Assembly (NCBI GenBank): GCA_947626285.1
Contig: CANQRR010000004.1
Span: forward strand, 1 to 64,000
Direction: 5' to 3'
DNA from: an uncultured Lachnospiraceae bacterium
Lineage (GTDB): Bacteria > Bacillota > Clostridia > Lachnospirales > Lachnospiraceae
Length of the DNA: 64,000 bases
Shown here piece after piece: positions 18,875-27,502 of the stretch. The stretch's first letter is position 1. Each line of letters begins with the position of its first letter. Position numbers and translations under genes: made by a program. Under the pieces are notes generated by a model. That model saw nothing but the letters and a program-made list of their open reading frames with translations, was not told the DNA's origin and made no database searches.

Positions 18875-21406
18875 TCAGAAATCCTTCCCCACTGTGGTCT
18901 GCTCCCCTTTGCTGTTGACTGATACCTGTCTTTCTGCGTCCCAATAATAGTTTCCCTCACTATACAGATCCGCTTCAACCTGCATCCCCCGCCCTTTCAG
19001 GAGATCCGATTTTCCGATTTTTGCATTCTTCCGTAGGGAGCGGGTATTTCGTACCACATAAGCCGTATCTTTCTGATTTTTTGTGTACAGGCGGATATTG
19101 TATCCTCCATTGTCGATAGCCGTGCAGTCAATCAGCGTGACATCCGGGCAGCTGTTGGAGGTAAATCCGTCCTTCCTGTTCTCATAGGAAAGACAGTTCT
19201 CCACGATATGTCCGCCCGGCATACTGTCTCCGCCCAGCTTGAATCCGTTTCCGTTCCCGGCTTCCCTGCCATCTTCCAGATATCCGTTCTGATAGGCGGT
19301 GCAATTCTTCACCGTCACCGGTCCCAATGCTTCCAGCCAGGCTTTTGCATAGAAATCCCAGCCGTCGTCCGCATTGTGGTGCGCGGTGCATCCGTCAAAC
19401 ACATTTCCCGATCCTGCGGTAAACTGGCAGGCAAAGCCGTCCGCGTCCTCATAGGCGTCGTCGCAATTCCCGTAGGAAGTACAATTCAGAATCAGATTGT
19501 CCGACGGCCACTCACTGACATCATCCCAGAGGGATAAGCTGCTGATATGCAGACCGGTGTTTCCGTTTCGATAAATCTCCAGATTCTCCAGCCGATTATG
19601 GCTTCCGCTCAGATGAATCCCATATTCGTTTACGGCGGAACCGGTGCAGTTAAATCCATCAAAGACCCAGTAATCCGCAGAAAGTGTAATTCCTCTGCAT
19701 TTTCCCTGAAAATCCAAAATCGGCCTTTCCTCATTCGCCGGATCAGACGTCAGAATGATTGGCTCCTCTTCTGCCCCGTCGTGCCCCTGCTCAATCGTAA
19801 GCGGTTCCGACAAGCGATATTCCCTATCTGCCAGAAGGATTCTCTGGCCGGGAGCAGCGTATGCTACCGCCGCGGCAAGACTGACCGGATTTTCCTGTGT
19901 TCCCGGTCTATTGTCCGTCTCCGATACCGCATGGCCGCTTTGTTTTTCTGTCTGTTCGTTCATGTCATCTGTTTGCTCGGTTCCCAGTTCGTGCATACTG
20001 TCTGTCCAACCTGCAGTCGGGGATGTGTATATATCTCCATTCTCATCCCCGATCTTCCGATAGGAAACCGTATGCCAGAATACCGCTTCTGACAAGTCGG
20101 ACAGACTTACCCGACTGGCCTGACCATTATGACCCTCCCCGTCGTTCGCATTATTCTCCGGCAGGAACGAGATCTCATATCGGTTTTCTCCCTCCCGCAG
20201 CTGACACGGCAGGGAAAAACTTTCTCCTGCCGTAAGCGCTTCTCCGAAAATAAGAATCTCTCCCTGTTCGTCCTTTATGGTCAGTATACCGCCGTAATTG
20301 GTCTCAAAAATCAATTTATATGCCTCCGCATTTGCCGTATGGGAACTCGTCACTCTAAAGTCAGGGTCCAACACCTCCGGCTGTTCTTCCTCCGCCTCCG
20401 GATCTGTCCGCGCGTCTGTCACAGCAAACTCCATATCCCGAAAACTGACGCGCGCCTGTCTTGTCACAAAGAATCCGACATATATATGTTCCGGGTCGAT
20501 CACGGCCAGCTTTTCCCTTTTGGTATCGTAAAACAGCTTTTCATGCACGGTTCCATCTTCCTCGATATAGCGAAGCCGATAGCCGGTATTGTCTCTGCAT
20601 ATTTCCAATTTGATAGTGGTGAGCAGTTCCGCCTCTCTCACCGTCCCTGCAGGCGAATGTTCCTCTCCCCCGGATCCAGTGATTGGTGTATAGTTTCCGA
20701 TAATGTTGTATGTTCCCGCTCCCTTTTTCCCCTGGGACTCTTCCAGTGTATACGTTCTGACAGTCTGCGCGTGCGCCGCCGCCTGCGCATTCTCCGGATG
20801 TGATTCGGCAGAACCAATCTTCTCTCTCGCCGCGATCCCCTGCCGCATGACAATGGGATCCCCCACATTAGATGTCTTTTCCGTCTCAGGGTTCCAGCAG
20901 TATTCCACCTTTGTCACCGCCGCCATATACGAATTATTCCAGAAATCCGCGCTGTCGCCGTGTTCCCCCACAGAATCGCTCACCATCAGGCCGAAACCGT
21001 CGTCCTCTCCATTGGTCATCGTCCAGGAATTCACGGTGACCTGCGCGGATAGTACAAAATTATCCTGCTTCGCATTCAACTCCGTGTAATAAAAACTCAG
21101 TCCATCCGCCCCGTAAGTCACCATCTTGCCGCTTCCGGTATTTTCGATTGTCAGTTCACCGACATCATAGCTGCCCGTGCACACCGATTTCGCAGAATCC
21201 GCGCCCACCCCGTAGGCAGCGAATTCCCAATCTCTTTGAGCATGAGCATGCGGAAGCAGAAAAAAACATGTCACGGTCAGAATACAGGCGGCTATACAAA
21301 TGCCCGCCGCAAACATACCGCCGGCACGAAGCTTACCGTGCTCACTGCCAGCACAAGCGTGAAAGCGCCCGCCCCGCGCCACTCTGTTCCGAATTTCAGA
21401 ACGCAT
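18875..21406 (-). CDS. Secreted PL9-type pectate lyase-like right-handed beta-helix protein
   Basis: This 843-residue exported protein has a long basic N-terminus and a hydrophobic segment ([21 protein letters not shown]) ending AHA, a plausible signal peptidase site. Next comes a beta-sandwich-like region (about residues 60-350) and an acidic linker. The last ~260 residues form a right-handed parallel beta-helix. That helix has the PL9 signature residues: ADGFA (Asp near 653), NADDGWD (three Asp near 675) and [10 protein letters not shown] (Lys near 721), corresponding to the calcium ligands and catalytic lysine of Pel9A-type lyases. GGAGG precedes the ATG at 21406. The gene overlaps the acyltransferase by 115 bp. 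An ATG at 21316 would reduce the overlap but lacks a ribosome site. It likely cleaves the uronate polymer made by this cluster. Confidence 0.82.
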   Translation of the reverse strand: MRSEIRNRVARGGRFHACAGSEHGKLRAGGMFAAGICIAACILTVTCFFLLPHAHAQRDWEFAAYGVGADSAKSVCTGSYDVGELTIENTGSGKMVTYGADGLSFYYTELNAKQDNFVLSAQVTVNSWTMTNGEDDGFGLMVSDSVGEHGDSADFWNNSYMAAVTKVEYCWNPETEKTSNVGDPIVMRQGIAAREKIGSAESHPENAQAAAHAQTVRTYTLEESQGKKGAGTYNIIGNYTPITGSGGEEHSPAGTVREAELLTTIKLEICRDNTGYRLRYIEEDGTVHEKLFYDTKREKLAVIDPEHIYVGFFVTRQARVSFRDMEFAVTDARTDPEAEEEQPEVLDPDFRVTSSHTANAEAYKLIFETNYGGILTIKDEQGEILIFGEALTAGESFSLPCQLREGENRYEISFLPENNANDGEGHNGQASRVSLSDLSEAVFWHTVSYRKIGDENGDIYTSPTAGWTDSMHELGTEQTDDMNEQTEKQSGHAVSETDNRPGTQENPVSLAAAVAYAAPGQRILLADREYRLSEPLTIEQGHDGAEEEPIILTSDPANEERPILDFQGKCRGITLSADYWVFDGFNCTGSAVNEYGIHLSGSHNRLENLEIYRNGNTGLHISSLSLWDDVSEWPSDNLILNCTSYGNCDDAYEDADGFACQFTAGSGNVFDGCTAHHNADDGWDFYAKAWLEALGPVTVKNCTAYQNGYLEDGREAGNGNGFKLGGDSMPGGHIVENCLSYENRKDGFTSNSCPDVTLIDCTAIDNGGYNIRLYTKNQKDTAYVVRNTRSLRKNAKIGKSDLLKGRGMQVEADLYSEGNYYWDAERQVSVNSKGEQTTVGKDF

Positions 21407-22590
21407 AGAAATCCTCCAAGTCCGTAAATAAAACGGTGTGAAAAGTACAGCCACGCGCTGACTTTCCTCATCCGTATGGAAACATCGTCCGAAATCGAAA
21501 GCCTGACGTCCACAATGCAAAGCAACAGCAAAGGAAGCAGCAGGATATGCGCCAGGTACAGCGCACGGTCGTCCAGATAAGCGCAGTTCCGTGTCAAATA
21601 TATCTCCGCCACATAGAGGAGTGTGACACAGGCCAGAATCAGGCGACGACAATCCCAGATCGTATGCTGCCTTTTTCTGCTTTGGTATTGGCAACGACCG
21701 TCCGGATACTGCCGTAGCCTGCTGATATCAGCATCCGCACTGTACAGCTCCCATGCTTTGATTCCAAGGGCAAGAAAGAAAAATCCCACAAACACACCAT
21801 TTCTTGCCGAAATAAACAGGTTCATATAAGAATTCACTACTCTATCAAGTCCGACTGCCTGCGCAAGAAAGTAATAATTATTGCACAGCAGCGCCCAACC
21901 ATAGAGCAAAAGACCGACAAGCAAAGCAGAGTTAGTCTTTTTTCTTTTCAGGAACGGATACAAAAGCCACGCGCCAATGATGCATGCCTGTATGAACCAC
22001 ATTGCGCCATAGGGATAGAACAAAATATGCCTGGCAAAATGCTCCGCCAGATACCTCAGGCTCTTTCCATACCGTAGTCTCCGGGTGATCAACTCCAGTG
22101 TCGCATTCGCACCTTCCACTATAAGAAGGGGGATAAAAAGCCTGAGCGTATATCTCCGAAGCACTGTGACAATTTCCTGCTTCCGCTCTCCTCCGTCATG
22201 TTTCCATCCTTTCCTCCACTGATCCAGTTTGTCCTGCCTTTGCCTGTCCTGTTCTTGTCCGCATAACTTCCTGCCGAGCAGGAAACCGGACGTGACAAAA
22301 AAGAACGGAACCGCCAGCCGGAAAACACCCTGCGTAAGCCAGAAGGACAGTACCCGCGACAGACCGTCCGACGCATGTGTGTGGATTGCTACGACACATA
22401 CAGCAAAGAAAAGCCTGAATGCATCCAACGCATTCGAGCAGCTATCCGGATTCAAAAGAATCCGGCTTCTGTTTTCCCCGGTAGCCTGCTTCGCACAGCT
22501 CCTCCGCATATCTTCTGACCTCCCGGATGTCTCAGCCGATAGAACACAGTCTTTTCTTTTATCTGACTTTTCCCGCATGAGACCTTCCAT
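21292..22590 (-). CDS. Membrane acyltransferase (Acyl_transf_3/OafA-like)
   Basis: This polytopic protein of up to 432 residues has about ten membrane segments. The N-terminal membrane domain begins NALDAFRLFFAVCVVAIHTHAS, with the Arg and His expected for acyltransferase-3 proteins that O-acetylate surface glycans. Later segments (LTQGVFRLAVPFFFVTSGFLLGRKL) fit the family. An ATG four codons in (22578) has GGAAGG just before it and may be the real start. The first 60 residues are charged and non-membrane. The gene overlaps both neighbours: the epimerase by about 30 bp and the lyase by 115 bp. It probably decorates the exported polymer with acetyl or another acyl group. Confidence 0.85.
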   Translation of the reverse strand: MEGLMREKSDKRKDCVLSAETSGRSEDMRRSCAKQATGENRSRILLNPDSCSNALDAFRLFFAVCVVAIHTHASDGLSRVLSFWLTQGVFRLAVPFFFVTSGFLLGRKLCGQEQDRQRQDKLDQWRKGWKHDGGERKQEIVTVLRRYTLRLFIPLLIVEGANATLELITRRLRYGKSLRYLAEHFARHILFYPYGAMWFIQACIIGAWLLYPFLKRKKTNSALLVGLLLYGWALLCNNYYFLAQAVGLDRVVNSYMNLFISARNGVFVGFFFLALGIKAWELYSADADISRLRQYPDGRCQYQSRKRQHTIWDCRRLILACVTLLYVAEIYLTRNCAYLDDRALYLAHILLLPLLLLCIVDVRLSISDDVSIRMRKVSAWLYFSHRFIYGLGGFLCVLKFGTEWRGAGAFTLVLAVSTVSFVPAVCLRRAFV

Positions 22591-23656
22591 AGCTGTAATT
22601 ACTGTCCTGGAAGTTGTTTTCCGTCATTCGCGCATACATATACAGCAGCGGATCGCCATCCTCTTCCCTGCAGCTTCCCGCGAACCAACCCAGTTCCCTC
22701 AGACGGGAGGTGTCCAAATCCATATAAAGAAGACTATTATAGCCATATTTTTGCTCATCCTCCGGCTCGAACCGCACGCCGATTCCATTGGCATCGGCCA
22801 GCTTCCGCGCCATTTCCGCAATGGAACAATAAGTACGCTCATCCGCCGCATTGTATGCCTGCCCGGGAGTACCTTTTAAAAGGACAGTCAGGATTGCCCC
22901 GGCTGCGTCAACGGTATACAGATAGCTGCGCTCCGTCTCGCCCCTTGTACGGAGCACAATGTCCCGCCTATCCTGTACATAGCGTCCGAACTCCGCGAAA
23001 ATACGGGTATCCTCCTCACTCACGCCCGGTCCGAAGGTCTGAGTCAAACGAATAATTTTTGCCGGAACACCGTATTCGGAAGCGTATGCACAGCACAGAT
23101 TTTCGCACTGCAGCTTGCTGATGGGATAGCTGCCGCGCACTTCCTCCGGCCGCAGGACGCACGCATCTGTCTCCACGACCTTGTGTCCTCGCTGCGGATG
23201 TCCGTATACCTCCATGCTCGACAGAAAGACAAATCCATCCGAGCGTTTCTTTCGCGCCAATCCCAAAAGCCGAAGCGTACCTAACAACGAAGTTTTGATG
23301 GTTTCCACCGGTTTCCGAACAAAAACCTCGCTGTTTGTCTCCGCGGCGCCGTGCAGAATATAATCCACCGAGCCTTCTATATCCGACAATCCCTCCACCG
23401 TTCCCTCCAAAAAGCGCAGAGGTCTTCCGGACTCCAGATGCTCAGAAAACTGCCGGCGCGCCTGTGCTTCATCTAAAACGAGTGCCAACACCGTCAGCTC
23501 TAATTTTTTCTTCTCATTCGCGTACAACAGCACATCCGTCAGCGTCTGCCCAATCAGCCCTGTCGCTCCGGTGATCAAAATGGTTTTCTCCCGCAGTTTC
23601 TCCCAAGGCAGAAATTTCGCATCACAGACATATTCGCAGTCTTTCTCCGGAATCAT
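22559..23656 (-). CDS. NAD-dependent epimerase/dehydratase
   Basis: This extended short-chain dehydrogenase of about 365 residues has the nucleotide motif GATGLIGQ (about residues 27-34), the SSMEVYG strand and the catalytic YPISK. It resembles sugar nucleotide epimerases, decarboxylases and dehydratases of the dTDP-glucose dehydratase type. The open frame runs to a GTG at 23680, but the sequence GGAGGTGG inside that stretch is the ribosome site for the ATG at 23656. It would make an additional nucleotide sugar for the polymer. The specific reaction cannot be assigned, though the proximity to LicD suggests a ribitol- or amino-sugar-type precursor is possible. Confidence 0.85.
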   Translation of the reverse strand: MIPEKDCEYVCDAKFLPWEKLREKTILITGATGLIGQTLTDVLLYANEKKKLELTVLALVLDEAQARRQFSEHLESGRPLRFLEGTVEGLSDIEGSVDYILHGAAETNSEVFVRKPVETIKTSLLGTLRLLGLARKKRSDGFVFLSSMEVYGHPQRGHKVVETDACVLRPEEVRGSYPISKLQCENLCCAYASEYGVPAKIIRLTQTFGPGVSEEDTRIFAEFGRYVQDRRDIVLRTRGETERSYLYTVDAAGAILTVLLKGTPGQAYNAADERTYCSIAEMARKLADANGIGVRFEPEDEQKYGYNSLLYMDLDTSRLRELGWFAGSCREEDGDPLLYMYARMTENNFQDSNYSYGRSHAGKVR

Positions 23657-23750
23657 AACCGTATGTCCACCTCCCGTCACGCGTCCTCCGTTGATTTCTA
23701 TCTAATTCATCACTTTCCTGCAATCTTTACGGCAGGTTCTTCACGTCAGT

Positions 23751-24434
23751 TCACTCATTCACCCCTTCACGACGGATTACCTGTTCTATCGTCATCCAAA
23801 AAATCCTCCGATCCATTGAAAAACTCATCTTCTCCAGATATTCACGGTCATAAGCTGCTTTTCTCTCATCCGAGAGCATCCTGCGGCCGTTCACCTGAGC
23901 CCATCCGGTAATTCCGGGACGCAATTGATACACTCCGGTATCCCAGCGCATAACATGAATCTCCCTCTCTTGAGGAATCAACGGCCTCGGTCCAATCAGA
24001 CTCATTTTCCCGGACAACACCTGAAATAACTGCGGAAGCTCGTCCAGACTGCTTTTTCTCAGAAAACGACCAATCCTTGTGACACAGTCCCTACCTTCCT
24101 CCGCTTCTTTTCTCTCCCTATGTAACATCATAGACCGGCCTTTTCGTCCATATGAAAAAGCGTCGTCCTTCATGCTGGAAAATTTAACCAGTGTAAATAA
24201 TTCCCCGTTCCTCCCTACCCGTTTCTGCCGGAAAAGTACCGGCGTCTTAGGGTACAGGATTTTTAAGATAATTGCGATCAACAGCATAGGAATTATCAGA
24301 AACGCCACTGCGGCAAGCGAAACCACAACGTCTATCATTCTCTTCAAGGATAAATATCTCAGCTGTCTCTCTGTCAAAATATAAGCAGCTGTTTTACCAT
24401 CCGGCTTTAATCTATATCCTTCTATGCCAAACAT
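23751..24434 (-). CDS. Initiating sugar-1-phosphate transferase (undecaprenyl-phosphate glycosyl-1-phosphate transferase)
   Basis: This 227-residue monotopic transferase has one hydrophobic segment (VVVSLAAVAFLIIPMLLIAIILKIL). It is followed by the family motif PVLFRQKRVGRNGELFTLVKFSSM, the LDELPQLFQVLSGKMSLIGPRPL block and the terminal RPGITGWAQVNGR. It corresponds to the catalytic domain of WbaP/PglC enzymes, which transfer a sugar phosphate from a UDP-sugar to undecaprenyl phosphate and so start the repeat unit. The Asp-Glu pair of the LDELPQ block is the catalytic dyad. It follows LicD by 4 bp. The donor sugar is unknown. Confidence 0.93.
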   Translation of the reverse strand: MFGIEGYRLKPDGKTAAYILTERQLRYLSLKRMIDVVVSLAAVAFLIIPMLLIAIILKILYPKTPVLFRQKRVGRNGELFTLVKFSSMKDDAFSYGRKGRSMMLHRERKEAEEGRDCVTRIGRFLRKSSLDELPQLFQVLSGKMSLIGPRPLIPQEREIHVMRWDTGVYQLRPGITGWAQVNGRRMLSDERKAAYDREYLEKMSFSMDRRIFWMTIEQVIRREGVNE

Positions 24435-24438
24435 TCTT

Positions 24439-25299
24439 TCATCCGTCCGCTGTTCTCTTTAACAGGATCCTCTGCATGTGCGGACGTTTTGCCTCCTCCG
24501 GCGGGATTCTCCAGCCGTCGCCGTAGAACTGTATCAGATATTTCTCCCAACAAGAAGGCGCATGAAAAGTCCGATCTCGTATGGGAATTTCTATCGTCCT
24601 CACAAAATCTTCCTTCCGCATTCGTTCCCTCGGTCCGGAACTGGACGTCACGCCTCCTGCAAACTCACTTGTCTCAAAGGAAAAGTGAAGAGAATATCTG
24701 ATCACCGCCCGCGTCCAGAATTCTTTCCCTCCCAGTTTTCCGATCAGCTTAACCGGAGGAGCCAACAGAAGACGCCCGATCTGCTTTCCCAGTGTGGGGC
24801 GTCGGAGCAGATAAGGCAGGGCAGCCCATGACGGAAAGCGTTTCAATCCCCGCGCGATCCTGAGCCAGATGGCTGAACGCATCGGACTCCGCGGCAATCC
24901 ATCCATAGGATAAATATCCAGCCAGAGATGCGGGACGCCAAGAGATCGATCCGGTATATACGTATCCATATCCGCCAACTTGGCATGCGGGAAAAAGGTA
25001 TTTCCCTTCTCAAAGGCAAAGAGCGTGTATCCATTCAAAACAGTTCCCGGAACACTCTGAAGCAATCGATCATAATCAGGTCTCGGCACAAACACATCCA
25101 GATCATCGTCCCACGGAATAAAATCATGATTGCGCGCAGCGCCAAGCAAAGTTCCGCTGCAGAGGTAATATCGGATATCATGAGTATCGCAGTAGTCTGC
25201 AAAGGCGCAAAGCATAGCGAAAAGTCTGTCCTGAATCTCTGTCTGCATCAACTCATGTCCTGCACCCTTCTGACCGTCCGGCGTTCTTCGGCAGCCCAT
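24439..25299 (-). CDS. LicD family phosphotransferase
   Basis: This 286-residue protein of the nucleotidyltransferase-fold LicD family includes the diagnostic SGTLLGAARNHDFIPWDDDLDVFVPRPDYDRL region (about residues 44-77) with the DDD/DxD metal-binding aspartates. LicD enzymes transfer phosphocholine or other polyol/ethanolamine phosphates from CDP donors to surface glycans. Its presence suggests a phospho-substituent on the polymer. GGGAG lies eight bases before the ATG. It is followed after 4 bp by the initiating transferase gene. No CDP-choline synthesis genes are in the window, so the substituent is not identified. Confidence 0.9.
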   Translation of the reverse strand: MGCRRTPDGQKGAGHELMQTEIQDRLFAMLCAFADYCDTHDIRYYLCSGTLLGAARNHDFIPWDDDLDVFVPRPDYDRLLQSVPGTVLNGYTLFAFEKGNTFFPHAKLADMDTYIPDRSLGVPHLWLDIYPMDGLPRSPMRSAIWLRIARGLKRFPSWAALPYLLRRPTLGKQIGRLLLAPPVKLIGKLGGKEFWTRAVIRYSLHFSFETSEFAGGVTSSSGPRERMRKEDFVRTIEIPIRDRTFHAPSCWEKYLIQFYGDGWRIPPEEAKRPHMQRILLKRTADG

Positions 25300-25318
25300 A
25301 CCGTTTTCTCCCTTCTTC

Positions 25319-26659
25319 CTAATTTTGTCTTCCGAGCAGCAGTCCCAGTCCGATCCAGAGAAACGGCGCGACAGTGACGATGTTGATATTAAAAAAATCC
25401 TGGATCAGATAACCGGCAAGTCCCGCGCCAAGCGCCACAGTGAGGTCTTCGCTTCTGTTTCGCAACCAGGCAGCACATCCGCCCCCAATCAGGAGAAGAT
25501 AACACGCAAGCCCCGGAATCCCGGTATCCATCAGATATCCAAGGTAAGTATTGTGGGCATTGCGAACAGCCACCACTCGATTCATCTCCTCATTCACTGT
25601 CCGGAGATCGATCAGCCATGCTCCGGAACCAGGACCGTTGCCCAGCGCAGGGCTCTGAATGATACTGTTCCACACTTGCTGCCAGATCCCAATCCGGTCA
25701 TGGCCAAAGGATGATTTAAAATGTCCATGAAGCATCGAAGATGCCTCGTACAGAAAACCTGACTTCCCCGGCCAGAAATAGACCGCGACAAGTCCAAGAA
25801 CCGTAAGCGCCACACAGGCGATGCCTGCACGCTTCGACCATTTCGGGCTGCGGATAACAACAGGCAACGCAACGATCAGGAATCCGAGTATCCCCACTTT
25901 TCCGGCGTCGACCTCGCTCAGGAACAACACTGCCAGAGAAAGCAGCGCCGGAATCAATAGCAATCTATCGCGTCTGCAATCTGAGCGCAGGGCAAAAACG
26001 GCAAGAGTCGGTATGGAAAAGCAGAGGAACGCTGCGAGGACGTCCACATTTCCAAGCGTCCCAAGAAACGCGCTGGTATACTCTTGATACTTATTGTAGT
26101 AATTCAACCCTTCCGGGTACATAAGAAGCGGATTGAATCCTGCGAGCTGGGCGATGGAAAGAACTCCGGACAGAATTGTGGAAATTCCCAGAGCCCGGAT
26201 ATGCATCGCCTTCAAATGCCCAAAAAGAGAGACCCCGATAAACGCAATCACATAGGACGCTATAAAAAGGACGCTGTTGGTGTTGGAAGATCTCAACATG
26301 AGGAAACTGTCCTTCACTGATCTTGAGAAACTTGCAGAGATGACATTCACTATAAGAAATGCCAACGCCACACCGTGATACCAGCAAAAGTGTGCACGGA
26401 CAGACAACCTTTTTATTTTACACCAAAGCAGATATCCGCCCAGACAAGAGAGCCACAAAGCGTTTATGCCAAACCAGAGATATGTTTTCATCTCCACCAA
26501 ATTTTCATATCCATAATCGCCCAGTCCGATCATCAGCGGAAAGAAACCGAAAACTGCCAGGAGATACAGTTCCACAATATCTTCGCAGACACTTTGCGGC
26601 TTCATATGCTTCTCCTGATGCCGTGTCCTGCGCTGCCTGCTCTTCTTATTTCTGGCCAT
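25319..26659 (-). CDS. O-antigen ligase/polymerase family membrane protein
   Basis: This 446-residue protein has about eleven to twelve membrane segments and a Wzy_C/WaaL-type extracellular loop. That loop contains GNGPGSGAWLIDLRTVNEE and the conserved RNAHNTYLGYLMDTGIPGL motif, whose His is essential in O-antigen ligases. The cytoplasmic start is strongly basic (MARNKKSRQRRTRHQEK). AGGGGAG lies eight bases before the ATG, and the gene overlaps the WecB-like gene by 14 bp. In a Gram-positive cell such a protein would polymerise repeats or ligate the glycan to another surface carrier. Polymerase and ligase cannot be told apart by sequence. Confidence 0.85.
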   Translation of the reverse strand: MARNKKSRQRRTRHQEKHMKPQSVCEDIVELYLLAVFGFFPLMIGLGDYGYENLVEMKTYLWFGINALWLSCLGGYLLWCKIKRLSVRAHFCWYHGVALAFLIVNVISASFSRSVKDSFLMLRSSNTNSVLFIASYVIAFIGVSLFGHLKAMHIRALGISTILSGVLSIAQLAGFNPLLMYPEGLNYYNKYQEYTSAFLGTLGNVDVLAAFLCFSIPTLAVFALRSDCRRDRLLLIPALLSLAVLFLSEVDAGKVGILGFLIVALPVVIRSPKWSKRAGIACVALTVLGLVAVYFWPGKSGFLYEASSMLHGHFKSSFGHDRIGIWQQVWNSIIQSPALGNGPGSGAWLIDLRTVNEEMNRVVAVRNAHNTYLGYLMDTGIPGLACYLLLIGGGCAAWLRNRSEDLTVALGAGLAGYLIQDFFNINIVTVAPFLWIGLGLLLGRQN

Positions 26660-27398
26660 TCTGCTGCTCCCCTTTCGCTATCCTGTGCAGGACTTTTCTC
26701 CCTGCTTCCGCAAGCGCTAAAAAAGGGAGAGTCAGGGACATACAGACTCTGCCAAACCGCCACGGCTCCTGTAAAAAGCGGTACGCCCATTCCAGGTTGC
26801 GCTTTCGCCAGCCAATCGGCGCTCGTTTGAGATCTCCGGCACAGACATCGATCCAACCGCCGCAACCGCAGGCGAGCCTGGCGCCCGTAGTCGCTCCATA
26901 CTCTGCCATCCACAGCTCCTGTTTGGGCGAACCCAGGCAGACCAAAAGCAGCTCCGGAGCGCTTTTGGCAATCTCTTCTGCCATCACTCTCGGATCTTCA
27001 AAGAATCCATGGTGCACGCCGCAAATCAACAGCTCCGGATACTGTTCTCTCAGATGTTGTTTGGCTTTTTCTGCCGTTCCGGGCTTTCCGCCCAAAAGGT
27101 AAACCCTGATTCCAAGAAGCTCCGGCAAAAGCATCTCCAGAAAATCTATACAAGCAATCCGCTCCGCCAGAGGCGTACCCAGAATACGTGACGCACAGAT
27201 TACCCCATATCCGTCCGCCAGAGACAGATCCGCCAGATTTATCGCCTCACGATAACACTTATCGCGGCGAGCCATCCGCAGCAAGTTGGCGTTCGTACCT
27301 GCGATGTAATGCCAGGAAGCGCTCCGGACCATATCCTCAGCTCTGTTCACAGCTTCCTCCAGCGTAATATTGTCAAACCGAACATCGAAGATTTCCAT
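26646..27398 (-). CDS. WecB/TagA/CpsF family glycosyltransferase (GT26)
   Basis: This 250-residue GT26 enzyme starts with FDVRFDNITLEEAVNRAEDMV, then has the ATP-independent donor-binding region (GTNANLLRMARRD, LADGYGVI, VYLLGGKPG) and ends with the LGSPKQELWMAEY and GCGGWIDVCAG blocks that define the family. Members transfer N-acetylmannosamine or related sugars to a lipid-linked acceptor as an early step in teichoic acid or exopolysaccharide assembly. It is the first gene of the polysaccharide operon. A strong inverted repeat lies about 25 bp upstream. The ribosome site (AGGA) is weak. Confidence 0.92.
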   Translation of the reverse strand: MEIFDVRFDNITLEEAVNRAEDMVRSASWHYIAGTNANLLRMARRDKCYREAINLADLSLADGYGVICASRILGTPLAERIACIDFLEMLLPELLGIRVYLLGGKPGTAEKAKQHLREQYPELLICGVHHGFFEDPRVMAEEIAKSAPELLLVCLGSPKQELWMAEYGATTGARLACGCGGWIDVCAGDLKRAPIGWRKRNLEWAYRFLQEPWRFGRVCMSLTLPFLALAEAGRKVLHRIAKGEQQNGQK

Positions 27399-27422
27399 GC
27401 TTTCAGTTGTCCTGACATACTG

Positions 27423-27447
27423 CGGCGGATCAGTGTTACAGATCCGC
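27423..27447. repeat. Perfect 8-bp inverted repeat between adhesin and polysaccharide operon
   Basis: GGCGGATC and GATCCGCC form an 8-bp G+C-rich stem around a 9-base loop. It lies between the adhesin stop and the first polysaccharide gene. Neither side shows a clean T-run on the minus strand, so it is not a textbook terminator for the adhesin. It could be a partial terminator, an mRNA stabiliser or an operator. Confidence 0.55.
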
Positions 27448-27502
27448 CACAGTCATTTCTTTTTCATGTTTTTCATACTTTTTCAGCTGCAGGATTCAGT
27501 CA

